From Treponema sp. (GTDB lineage Bacteria; Spirochaetota; Spirochaetia; Treponematales; Breznakiellaceae), in contig JAITJV010000284.1 in the NCBI GenBank assembly GCA_031278755.1, positions 1 to 6,833 on the forward strand: a DNA stretch of 6,833 bases, given 5' to 3'. Below, in pieces: positions 1-6,113 of the stretch. The notes under the pieces are model-generated. The model made no database searches and was not told where the DNA came from. It saw only the letters and a program-made list of their open reading frames with translations. The translations under genes were made by a program, and so were the position numbers. Position 1 is the first letter of the stretch; the number at the start of each line of letters is the position of its first letter.

Positions 1-1
1 G

Positions 2-310
2 AAACTTTCCGGCCTCATGCTTGTCGAAGGAACATACACGGCCCGTTTTCACAGGACCTTCTCGGCGGAATTGTGTACGGCGTATTTCCTGCGCACCGAC
101 GACGTTACCTTTACCGACCAGGACATAAAGGCCGGCTCGGCCTCGTACCTTTTGGGCGGGGAAATTTACGGAGGGGCGACCTGGGCGCCCGTTTCCGATA
201 TTTCGCTGACGGCCGGGGCCGGGGCTTTTTTTCCGCAGCCCGGACAGGTTTTTGTTTCAAACGCCAAAATAAAGTGGCTTATATCACTGGGCCTGATGAT
301 AGCTTTTTAA
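2..310 (+). CDS. Probable outer-membrane beta-barrel protein, C-terminal part (5' end outside window)
   Basis: The reading frame is open from the window edge and gives 102 residues before TAA at 308-310. I do not recognise the family. The visible part is built of alternating polar/hydrophobic stretches rich in Gly, Ala, Tyr and Phe, separated by turns containing Asp, Pro and Gly. It ends in a strand-like segment, IKWLISLGLMIAF, with a terminal Phe. An amphipathic last strand ending in an aromatic residue is the established recognition signal of BAM-inserted outer-membrane barrels, so I infer a barrel. No lipobox or signal peptide can be checked because the start is missing. Only 13 nt separate it from the FecR-domain gene, so the two are probably co-transcribed. 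It could instead be a periplasmic beta-rich protein. An internal ATG at 17 exists but there is no reason to start there. Confidence 0.6.
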   Translation, partial: KLSGLMLVEGTYTARFHRTFSAELCTAYFLRTDDVTFTDQDIKAGSASYLLGGEIYGGATWAPVSDISLTAGAGAFFPQPGQVFVSNAKIKWLISLGLMIAF

Positions 311-319
311 AAAGGGGAA
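311..319 (+). promoter_or_regulatory. Ribosome binding site of the FecR-domain gene
   Basis: The purine-rich run AAAGGGGAA lies just after the upstream stop codon and about 4-8 nt before the ATG at 324. It fixes that ATG as the start of the secreted protein. Confidence 0.6.
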
Positions 320-323
320 AAAT

Positions 324-992
324 ATGAAAGCAAAGCTGTTGTTCATCCTATGCGCCGCGTGTTCTTCCGCGCTTTGGGCGCAGGAAGCGGTGCTGCGCGA
401 GACAATGGGAACGGTGGAAATAAAGGCGCCGGGATCAGAGGAATGGATTCCCGCCCGCGCGGGGGACGTCCTTGCGAAAAACGGATCACTGTCCACCGGT
501 TTTAAAAGCACCGCGCTTCTTTCCCTGGGAAATTCAACCATTACGGTAAGGCCCCTGACCCGCCTGAGCCTTGATGAACTGGTCCGGGTGCAGGGTACGG
601 AACAGGTGGAGATCAGGCTCCGTGCCGGAAGGGTCCGCGCCGAAATAAGCCCCCCGGAAAACGGCCGCGTCAATTTTTCGGTACGAAGCCCCTCGGCGAC
701 GGCTTCCGTGCGCGGAACGGTTTTTGAATTCGACGGCGTCAACCTTGACGTGATGGACAGCACGGTAGAGCTTGCGGGCCGGAGCGGAAAGCCGGTGATC
801 GTAGACGCCGGGGGATCCAGTTACATCGACGAAACAACCGGACGGGCGGCGCCCCCGCTGGAAATCGCCGCGGCGGAACTTGTTCCCGATCTTCCCGCGG
901 GAAGCGATTCGGGGGCGGCGGCGGCGCCGGCGAAACCTCTTACCGTTCAACGGGGCTCCGTTTCCGTCGTTATTGTCCCTTACGGCAATTAA
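324..992 (+). CDS. Secreted FecR-domain protein
   Basis: This 222-residue protein has a clear N-terminal export signal: Lys2/Lys4, a hydrophobic core at about residues 5-17, and a likely signal peptidase I site after Ala19 (ALWA|QE). Cys13 could be read as a weak spirochaetal lipobox, so a lipoprotein is possible but less likely. Residues about 44-150 match the FecR pattern: a segment on limiting and stabilising a steady state (RAGDVLAKNGSLSTG), then the RAGRVRAEIS motif at 100-109, then SVRGTVFEF around Arg130-Gly131-Thr132. The tail (about 175-215) is rich in Ala and Pro and looks disordered. Classical FecR proteins relay an outer-membrane receptor signal to a sigma factor. Here there is no sigma or anti-sigma gene, and no cytoplasmic or membrane anchor domain. 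The gene lies between a probable outer-membrane protein and a CHASE2 cyclase (12 nt gap), so I infer a periplasmic ligand or modulator for that cyclase. Confidence 0.85.
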   Translation: MKAKLLFILCAACSSALWAQEAVLRETMGTVEIKAPGSEEWIPARAGDVLAKNGSLSTGFKSTALLSLGNSTITVRPLTRLSLDELVRVQGTEQVEIRLRAGRVRAEISPPENGRVNFSVRSPSATASVRGTVFEFDGVNLDVMDSTVELAGRSGKPVIVDAGGSSYIDETTGRAAPPLEIAAAELVPDLPAGSDSGAAAAPAKPLTVQRGSVSVVIVPYGN

Positions 993-1004
993 GGCTGTTT
1001 TTAC

Positions 1005-3764
1005 GTGACGCTGCGGAGAAGCTCGGCGCTTATCGCCGTTTTGTCGGCCCTCTTTTTTTCGGCCCTTTATCTTGCGGGCATGATCTCCGAAAATTTCGAT
1101 TTTTTCATCATGGCCGAAGATCGCGTCTACGATCTTTTTCTCCGCGCAAGGCCCCGGCGGGAACGCATTGACAATGTGGTGTTCCTTGACGTAGACGATT
1201 TGGCGATAGCCCATGTGGGGGTCTTTCCCTGGCCGCGTTCGGTAATGGCGGACGGCCTTCTCCGGATCAAGGAATACGGCGTGCGGGCGGCGATCTTCGA
1301 TATTGAATATATAGACAAAAGCCCGCCCGGCCTTGATGCGGTGTACCTTTCACGCAGCCTTCCCGGTGATTTCAGCCGCAGCTTTTCGGAAATTTCTTCA
1401 AACGTAGAGGACATATTCGGGGCCCTCGCCGCAGGCCGCCTTACCACGCGCGAGGCGCTGGGCTATGCGCGGGAACTTGGCGGTCTTATCAGCGATGAAC
1501 GGAATTCGCTTCTGGAAAAGGTGGAAGGCATAGCCCGTGACAACGACGAGTACCTCGCCGCCGCGGCTGAACTTCTGGGCCGGACTTTTTCCACCCTTAA
1601 CCTTCAGGAAGAATTTCCCCTTACGGGCGAACAGGCCCGGCGGCGCTTCCTTGCGGAGAAAAAATTTTCATGGCCTGTAGACGCTTCCCCCAAAGCATAC
1701 GGCGGCTTTTATTATGATATACTCGCCGCGATTCCATCCATAGCCGAAGCCGCAAAAGGGGCGGGCTTTACCAACGTCGCCATAGACAAGGACGGCGTGC
1801 GCCGCCGCATCTACCTTTCCCGCAAGGTGGGGGATTACTGGTACCTTCAGCTTGTTCTTCCCGCCCTTATGGAATACCTGGGGAACCCCGCGGTCCGCTA
1901 CGAAAAGGGAAAGTTTATACTTAAAGACGCTCAAATACCAGGCGGAAACGGCGGAACCTATTCAGGCGACGTCGTCATCCCCCTTGACGGCAAGGGCGCG
2001 ATGATGCTCGACTGGCCTCCAACCGATTACGCCGACAGTTTTTCCCACGTTTCTTTTGCCAAACTTTCGTACCTTGAAGAGAACTACAACAAACTTGAAC
2101 AGTATTTTTCCGAACTTTCAACTTCCGAAGTCTGGTACTTCCCCGATGACGACGGCTCCCTTTTTAACGCATACATGCGGATACAAAACATCCTTGCACT
2201 GCACGAAGCCGCGCGGGACGCCAGGCGGACAAGCCTTGATGAAACATCCGACGCCGCCTTCGACGAATACATCGCCCTCAAAAATACGATCCTGGAAGAA
2301 ACGGGACTCTTCCTTGACGCAGGGCTGGAACAAACGGTAAAAGAAACGGCGGACGTTCTTGCTGAACTGGACCCGGCCCAAGGCGGGCTTATCTCCGAAA
2401 TTTCGGAATACGCCCGTGACTACATCAAAGCCCTTAAAGAACTTTACGGCAACATAACGGAAAACGAGGCGAAATTAAAGGAAGCCTTCCGGGACAAATT
2501 CTGCATAATGGGAAGATCCGATACGGGAACCACCGATATATGGGTAAACCCTTTCTGGGGCCGCTATGTCAACGTAGGCACCCACGCGGTAGTGCTTGAC
2601 ACCATTATTTCCCAATCCTTCATACGGCCCTTAAGCAGGATCTGGAGCATGGTGATAACCCTCATTTTTGTCCCCCTTGTCCTCCTCCTTTTAAGCCCGC
2701 TCAAGCCGGGTCTCCGCGCGGGGCTGGGCTTCGGCGCGGTGGCGTTCTTCTTCCTCTTTTCGCTTGGGATCTTTTACCTGCGGGGGATCTTCCTCGGCCC
2801 CCTCGGCTTCCTCCTCGCCATGACAAGCGCCGTTACCATACGGGAGATTGCCGCTTTTATGAGTTCCGAACAGGAAAAAAGCTATATACGCAAGGCCTTT
2901 TCTACATACCTTTCAGAGGACGTCGTGAAAGAAATTCTTTCCGATCCCAGCCGCCTTCAGCTCGGCGGTTCCAAGCGGCACATGACGGCGATCTTTACCG
3001 ACATAAAGGGGTTTTCAACCATCTCCGAAAAACTCGATCCCGAGGATCTCGTAAGGCTCCTTAACCGTTATCTTTCGGCGATGAGCAACATCGTGCTTGG
3101 CGAACACGGCGTCATAGACAAGTTCGAAGGGGACGCGATCATCGCTTTCTTCGGCGCTCCCATAGATCTCAGCGACCACGCGCTCAGAGCCTGCGTTTCC
3201 GCCATACTGATGAAGCGCACCGAAGCGGAGCTTAACGCGGCCTTCGCCGAAAACGGCCTTTCCCCCGCCCCGCTCAACACCAGAATAGGGATCAATACGG
3301 GAAGCATGGTTGTAGGTAATATGGGAACCGAAAACAAGATGGACTACACGATCATGGGAAACGCGGTAAATCTTGCGGCCCGGCTTGAAGGCGTAAACAA
3401 GCAGTACAATACCTGGATACTGGCGAGCGGGGACACGGTAAAAGAAACGGGCACGGCCCTTGTTACGCGCCGCGTAGACCGCGTCCGCGTTGTCGGCATA
3501 AACGAACCGGTTGAACTCTACGAACTGCTCGATCTGCGCACGGACGGGAAGCCTGAAATTCTTGAAAAGGCGGATCTTTTTCACGAAGCGCTGGGTACTT
3601 TTGAAAAAAGGGACTGGAAAGCGGCAAGGAACGCTTTCCGGAAAGTGCTGGATTACAGCCCCGGGGACGGCCCCTCACAGCTCTATATCGAACGCTGCGA
3701 GGCGTATATGGAGGCTCCCCCCGGGGACGACTGGGACGGCGTATTCAATCTGACGCAGAAATAA
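1005..3764 (+). CDS. CHASE2-domain transmembrane class III adenylate cyclase
   Basis: This 919-residue protein is predicted to make cAMP from ATP at the inner membrane in response to a periplasmic cue. The domain order is: membrane helix (about 5-26); periplasmic CHASE2 sensor (about 30-541, with the hallmark LDVDD at 61-65 and PWPR at 75-78); three membrane helices (about 546-566, 573-592, 595-612); a cyclase linker (KAFSTYLSEDVVKEIL, about 628-643); the class III catalytic domain (about 655-845); and a TPR-like helical tail (about 851-919). All catalytic positions are present: metal-binding Asp666 (FTDIKGFS) and Asp710 (KFEGD), substrate-specifying Lys706 and Thr782 (DYTIMG), and transition-state Asn789 and Arg793 (NAVNLAARL). 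The Lys/Thr pair indicates adenylate rather than guanylate cyclase. The GTG start at 1005 has only a weak AAGG (991-994) 10 nt upstream. It is preferred because the later ATG at 1080 would remove the first membrane helix. The sensor is far longer than a usual CHASE2 because of two helical insertions. Its 3' end overlaps the convergent gene by 20 nt. Confidence 0.9.
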   Translation: MTLRRSSALIAVLSALFFSALYLAGMISENFDFFIMAEDRVYDLFLRARPRRERIDNVVFLDVDDLAIAHVGVFPWPRSVMADGLLRIKEYGVRAAIFDIEYIDKSPPGLDAVYLSRSLPGDFSRSFSEISSNVEDIFGALAAGRLTTREALGYARELGGLISDERNSLLEKVEGIARDNDEYLAAAAELLGRTFSTLNLQEEFPLTGEQARRRFLAEKKFSWPVDASPKAYGGFYYDILAAIPSIAEAAKGAGFTNVAIDKDGVRRRIYLSRKVGDYWYLQLVLPALMEYLGNPAVRYEKGKFILKDAQIPGGNGGTYSGDVVIPLDGKGAMMLDWPPTDYADSFSHVSFAKLSYLEENYNKLEQYFSELSTSEVWYFPDDDGSLFNAYMRIQNILALHEAARDARRTSLDETSDAAFDEYIALKNTILEETGLFLDAGLEQTVKETADVLAELDPAQGGLISEISEYARDYIKALKELYGNITENEAKLKEAFRDKFCIMGRSDTGTTDIWVNPFWGRYVNVGTHAVVLDTIISQSFIRPLSRIWSMVITLIFVPLVLLLLSPLKPGLRAGLGFGAVAFFFLFSLGIFYLRGIFLGPLGFLLAMTSAVTIREIAAFMSSEQEKSYIRKAFSTYLSEDVVKEILSDPSRLQLGGSKRHMTAIFTDIKGFSTISEKLDPEDLVRLLNRYLSAMSNIVLGEHGVIDKFEGDAIIAFFGAPIDLSDHALRACVSAILMKRTEAELNAAFAENGLSPAPLNTRIGINTGSMVVGNMGTENKMDYTIMGNAVNLAARLEGVNKQYNTWILASGDTVKETGTALVTRRVDRVRVVGINEPVELYELLDLRTDGKPEILEKADLFHEALGTFEKRDWKAARNAFRKVLDYSPGDGPSQLYIERCEAYMEAPPGDDWDGVFNLTQK

Positions 3765-4353
3765 AGAGAACAACCGAGATTACAGCGGGGATCAGCGTTA
3801 CGGAAAGCAGCGCCGCGCCGAGAAAATTACGCTGTGAAAAAAACGCCCAATAGACGACGGACGCAAGAAAGGGCATGGCCAGGATTGCGAACGCCGAAGA
3901 GATTATAATAGAAACGCGCCGCTTTGCCATGAAATCAATAAAAAGGGGAATACCGCAGGCCAGGGCCGTCCAGAGCAGGGGAACCAGCACCAGAAGTACG
4001 GGGTTGTTCCCCGCGCTCCAGCCCACAGCCCGTATCGCCCCCGCGGGGATAAGCCAGAGGAGCGCAAAATTGGCAAAATCGGCTTTCCCCCGGAAAATTC
4101 TCAATACCATGAGAAGAAAATAGACAAACAGGGGGAGCAGAACCGGAAGACATACGATATCAACAAAACCGCTCAACCACCGGGAAAACCCGAATCCGCC
4201 GGGAACAATGAAGGAACCGAGCAAAAAGTGCAGCAGGGCGGCCAGGCATCCGAGAATCAGGGCCCAGACCCCGCCGGAACCTTCTTCCCCCGGAGAACAG
4301 GATCTGCGAAAAAAATAGAAGAGGAACATCCAGAGGAAGCAAAAAAGGCTCAT
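3745..4353 (-). CDS. Unrecognised polytopic membrane protein
   Basis: This 202-residue, very hydrophobic protein matches no family I recognise. Approximate membrane segments lie at residues 3-15 (short), 29-49, 63-86, 92-110, 117-139, 148-171 and 177-199, giving six or seven passes. Few charged residues sit inside them. Positive clusters (Arg16/Arg17, Arg85/Arg88/Lys90, Lys144-Arg146) suggest cytoplasmic loops. An acidic, Gly-rich loop lies at 21-28. The ATG (4353-4351 on the minus strand) has AGGA (4365-4362) 8 nt upstream. A second Met at residue 9 could be the true start. The gene stands alone on its strand, divergent from infC and convergent with the cyclase, and its last codons overlap the cyclase stop. 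Codon and base composition resemble the neighbours, so I see no sign of recent transfer. Function is unknown; proximity to the cyclase is not evidence of a link, because the two are on opposite strands. Confidence 0.8.
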   Translation of the reverse strand: MSLFCFLWMFLFYFFRRSCSPGEEGSGGVWALILGCLAALLHFLLGSFIVPGGFGFSRWLSGFVDIVCLPVLLPLFVYFLLMVLRIFRGKADFANFALLWLIPAGAIRAVGWSAGNNPVLLVLVPLLWTALACGIPLFIDFMAKRRVSIIISSAFAILAMPFLASVVYWAFFSQRNFLGAALLSVTLIPAVISVVLFISASD

Positions 4354-4377
4354 GCCCCCTATCCTACTCCCGAAAAG

Positions 4378-4405
4378 CGCCGTTCGGCTAGGCCGGATTA
4401 CGGCG
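4378..4405. other. GC-rich nested hairpin in the divergent spacer
   Basis: CGCCGT (4378-4383) pairs with ACGGCG (4400-4405), and inside it CGGC (4385-4388) pairs with GCCG (4392-4395) around a TAG loop. Read on the minus strand the outer stem is followed by CTTTT, 24 nt before the membrane-protein ATG. It would therefore lie in that gene's 5' untranslated region as a leader structure or weak attenuator. On the plus strand it lies just upstream of the infC -35 box. Function is unproven. Confidence 0.4.
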
Positions 4406-4414
4406 GAACCGCAG

Positions 4415-4444
4415 TTGACGCACCGCGCTTTTCTTTTATATAAT
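4415..4444 (+). promoter_or_regulatory. Sigma70-type promoter of the infC operon
   Basis: TTGACG (4415-4420) and a perfect TATAAT (4439-4444) are separated by 18 bp, near-consensus for the housekeeping sigma factor. Transcription should begin near 4451, leaving a leader of about 70 nt before the infC start codon. An AT-rich stretch surrounds the -10. The strength fits a highly expressed ribosomal-protein operon. Confidence 0.8.
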
Positions 4445-4477
4445 TACTGAATAAGTTAACGGTTTACGCCGTATCAA

Positions 4478-4508
4478 GCGGAAATTGCGGCTTCCCGCAC
4501 GGGAAACC
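4478..4508 (+). promoter_or_regulatory. Structured infC leader with two mutually exclusive hairpins
   Basis: Hairpin A pairs GGCTTCCC (4489-4496) with GGGAAACC (4501-4508) around a GCAC loop, 7 of 8 pairs, ending 2 nt before the Shine-Dalgarno. Alternative hairpin B pairs GCGGAA (4478-4483) with TTCCCGC (4492-4498), with one bulged C. The two share bases, so only one can form at a time. Operons of this type are controlled by bL20 or IF3 in other bacteria, but I see no close match to a known L20 leader motif. Confidence 0.35.
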
Positions 4509-4510
4509 AT

Positions 4511-4518
4511 AAGGAGGT
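4511..4518 (+). promoter_or_regulatory. Near-perfect Shine-Dalgarno deciding the UUG start of infC
   Basis: AAGGAGGT is complementary to the 3' end of 16S rRNA over eight bases. It lies only 4 nt (from the last G of GGAGG) before TTG at 4522. There is no ATG or GTG nearby that keeps the conserved IF3 N-terminus, so the SD selects the UUG. Confidence 0.75.
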
Positions 4519-4521
4519 CAG

Positions 4522-5037
4522 TTGTCGGATAAGGATTTACGAATCAACGAGCAAATTCGGGTGCGGGAGATCCGCCTTATCAGGGATGAGGGGGAACAGG
4601 GGCTTATGAGCGCCGCCGAAGCGCTCGCAATCGCAAGGGAACAGGGTCTTGATCTGGTGGAAGTCGCCCCTCAGGCGGTTCCCCCGGTGTGCAAGATTAT
4701 GGATTACGGTAAGTTCAAATTTGAGAATGAAAAAAAAGTCCGGGATTCAAAAAAGAAACAGAAATTGCTGAAGCTTAAAGAGATCCGCATGCAGCCAAAA
4801 ATAGACGAGCATGATTTGGATTTCAAGTCGAAGCACGTCAGGGAATTTTTGGGAGAAGGCAATAAGGTCAAGGTAACGGTCCGGTTCAGGGGCCGGGAGC
4901 TTGCCCATACCGAACTGGGGCTGGATGTCCTTAAAGACGTCCTTGCCCGCATAGAAGGGGATTACATAATGGACAAGGCCCCGGCAATGGAAGGCCGTTT
5001 TATGTCCATGGTGTTGAGTCCAAAGGCGAAAAAATAG
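4522..5037 (+). CDS. infC: Translation initiation factor IF-3
   Basis: IF-3 binds the 30S subunit, keeps it apart from 50S and proofreads the start codon and initiator tRNA. At 171 residues it is close to the usual length (180 in E. coli). The N-terminal domain begins [16 protein letters not shown] (residues 5-20) and includes the hallmark [12 protein letters not shown] at 54-65. A Lys-rich helical linker (about 66-88) joins it to the C-terminal domain, which contains FRGRELAH at 122-129 and ends [11 protein letters not shown]. The start is TTG at 4522, the only start codon that keeps the conserved N-terminus and has a strong SD. IF-3 genes commonly use non-AUG starts, the basis of autoregulation of E. 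coli infC (AUU). It is the first gene of the infC-rpmI-rplT operon, driven by the promoter at 4415-4444. rpmI follows after 44 nt. Confidence 0.97.
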   Translation: MSDKDLRINEQIRVREIRLIRDEGEQGLMSAAEALAIAREQGLDLVEVAPQAVPPVCKIMDYGKFKFENEKKVRDSKKKQKLLKLKEIRMQPKIDEHDLDFKSKHVREFLGEGNKVKVTVRFRGRELAHTELGLDVLKDVLARIEGDYIMDKAPAMEGRFMSMVLSPKAKK

Positions 5038-5056
5038 CCGGACTGGAAAATTCCGG
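5038..5056 (+). other. Small stem-loop in the infC-rpmI gap
   Basis: CCGGA (5038-5042), directly after the infC stop codon, can pair with TCCGG (5052-5056) across a 9-nt loop. The stem is only 5 bp and could be chance. In E. coli bL20 represses rpmI by binding RNA near this junction, which is why the element is recorded. Confidence 0.25.
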
Positions 5057-5081
5057 AAGATTATATATACGGAGCGGCATC

Positions 5082-5282
5082 ATGCCAAAGATGAAGACCA
5101 AGAAAAGCGCCGCAAAACGCTATTCTTTTACGGGAACGGGAAAGGTCAAATACAAGAAGCAGAACCTTCGCCATATTCTGACCAAGAAATCAGCCAAGCG
5201 GAAACGGAACCTCCGGCACGGCGGTATTTTATCCAGCGATAATGTACCTGTCATCAGAAAACGCCTCTTGCCCTACGGGTAA
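5082..5282 (+). CDS. rpmI: 50S ribosomal protein bL35
   Basis: This is a 66-residue, strongly basic protein of the usual bL35 length (65 in E. coli). It has the conserved start [14 protein letters not shown], then [11 protein letters not shown], the [16 protein letters not shown] block (residues 30-45) and the final [10 protein letters not shown]. It is a late-assembling structural protein of the large subunit. ATG at 5082 has GGAG (5071-5074) 7 nt upstream. It sits between infC and rplT (17 nt gap), the standard order. In other bacteria its translation is controlled together with rplT by bL20. Confidence 0.97.
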   Translation: MPKMKTKKSAAKRYSFTGTGKVKYKKQNLRHILTKKSAKRKRNLRHGGILSSDNVPVIRKRLLPYG

Positions 5283-5299
5283 GAATCGAGGAGTGGAAT

Positions 5300-5680
5300 A
5301 TGCCACGAGCAGTAGACGGATTAAAACGGAAGAATCACAGGAAAAAGATCCTCAAGCAGGCCAAGGGTTACTGGGGACGGAGGCATTCAAACTACAAAAC
5401 AGCCAAGGATGCGGTTACCAAAGGTCTTTTCTACGCATACCGGGACAGGCGCGACCGGAAAGGGGATTTCAGGCGGATCTGGATCATCAGAATCAACGCG
5501 GCTTGCCGGGCGGAAGGAATTTCCTATTCACGGCTGGTAAACGGCCTTAACAAGGCGGGAATCGAAATCAACCGCAAAGCCCTGTCGAACATGGCCGTGG
5601 AAGATCCCGCGGCCTTTAAGGCGGTTGTAACGCGCGTCAAAGCCGTCCTTGAAGATTCCGGCGTTTCTTATGGAGCGTAG
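5300..5680 (+). CDS. rplT: 50S ribosomal protein bL20
   Basis: This 126-residue basic protein is slightly longer than E. coli bL20 (118). Conserved blocks are [20 protein letters not shown] (about residues 13-32), [20 protein letters not shown] (about 46-65), [20 protein letters not shown] (about 74-93) and a C-terminal [14 protein letters not shown] segment. bL20 binds 23S rRNA early in 50S assembly through its long basic N-terminal extension. In E. coli and B. subtilis it also represses its own operon. The ATG at 5300 is preceded by GAGGAG (5288-5293) with a 6-nt spacer. The next gene starts 3 nt after the stop, and that gene's SD lies inside the last codons of rplT, implying coupled translation. 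Confidence 0.97.
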   Translation: MPRAVDGLKRKNHRKKILKQAKGYWGRRHSNYKTAKDAVTKGLFYAYRDRRDRKGDFRRIWIIRINAACRAEGISYSRLVNGLNKAGIEINRKALSNMAVEDPAAFKAVVTRVKAVLEDSGVSYGA

Positions 5681-5683
5681 CCA

Positions 5684-6109
5684 ATGGTTACCCTTGAGCA
5701 GGTAAAACTTTTGGAGGCCAAGGTCGCCAAAGCTATAGGGTATGTTGAAAAAGTAAGCGGTGAAAACGCTGAACTGCGGGGAAAACTGGAATCTTACCAA
5801 AAACGGATCGACGAACTTGAAGTACTGGTTCAGCAGTTTAAGGAAGATCAGGGCCGTATTGAGGACGGAATTCTTTCCGCCCTCGACCGGCTCAACCAGT
5901 TTGAAGACGCCATAGAGCGGAGCCTTGACACAAAAAGCAGGGATAAAAAAAGCGCGAAGGAAGCCGCGGTCAAACCCGGACCTCCGCCCAAACCGGCTCC
6001 CGCGCCTGAGACGGCGGTAAAGCTTCCGTCTGACGGCGGTGAAAGCTCCGATCCTGAAGCCGAAGCGGAACCGGACGCCGCGTCCGGCGAAGAGCTGGAC
6101 ATTTTTTAA
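5684..6109 (+). CDS. Coiled-coil protein, possibly ZapB-like division factor
   Basis: The 141-residue cytoplasmic protein has no signal peptide. Residues about 4-82 form an uninterrupted heptad-like helix rich in Leu, Glu, Lys and Gln (EQVKLLEAKVAKAIGYVEKV, then RIDELEVLVQQF, then ALDRLNQFEDAI). A disordered linker follows at about 83-134, rich in Lys then Pro/Ala (PGPPPKPAPAPE) and then acidic residues. It ends in a short acidic-hydrophobic tip, EELDIF. ZapB is a short coiled coil that works with ZapA at the FtsZ ring. The coiled coil here, directly upstream of zapA (4-nt gap), makes a ZapB-like role plausible, but the family is too low in complexity to be sure and the long tail is not part of E. 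coli ZapB. The ATG at 5684 has GGAG (5672-5675) inside rplT, 8 nt upstream. Confidence 0.75.
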   Translation: MVTLEQVKLLEAKVAKAIGYVEKVSGENAELRGKLESYQKRIDELEVLVQQFKEDQGRIEDGILSALDRLNQFEDAIERSLDTKSRDKKSAKEAAVKPGPPPKPAPAPETAVKLPSDGGESSDPEAEAEPDAASGEELDIF

Positions 6110-6113
6110 GAGT

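Noticed and set aside
324..383. Lipoprotein signal in the FecR-domain protein
   Set aside because: Cys10 and Cys13 lack a good lipobox (Cys at -3 or Phe at -3), while the site after Ala19 is a good signal peptidase I site.
905..930. GGC-repeat stretch as a microsatellite or phase-variable tract
   Set aside because: It is a short in-frame Ala-rich coding stretch of triplets; slippage would not shift the frame.
534..1214. Long minus-strand open frame across the FecR gene and the cyclase start
   Set aside because: It is an Arg-rich, low-complexity shadow of two well-supported genes, has no SD or domain motif, and crosses their boundary.
3015..3584. 189-codon minus-strand frame opposite the cyclase catalytic domain
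   Set aside because: It mirrors conserved cyclase codons and has no independent evidence of coding.
4435..4470. Divergent minus-strand promoter for the membrane protein (TATAAA on the reverse strand)
   Set aside because: The only -35-like hexamer found is about 13 bp away, too close, so I could not support a promoter.
6039..6113. Earlier in-frame ATG that would extend ZapA by 25 residues
   Set aside because: The extension lies inside the upstream gene, is basic and Pro-rich, and adds nothing found in ZapA proteins. The ATG at 6114 sits right after the upstream stop.
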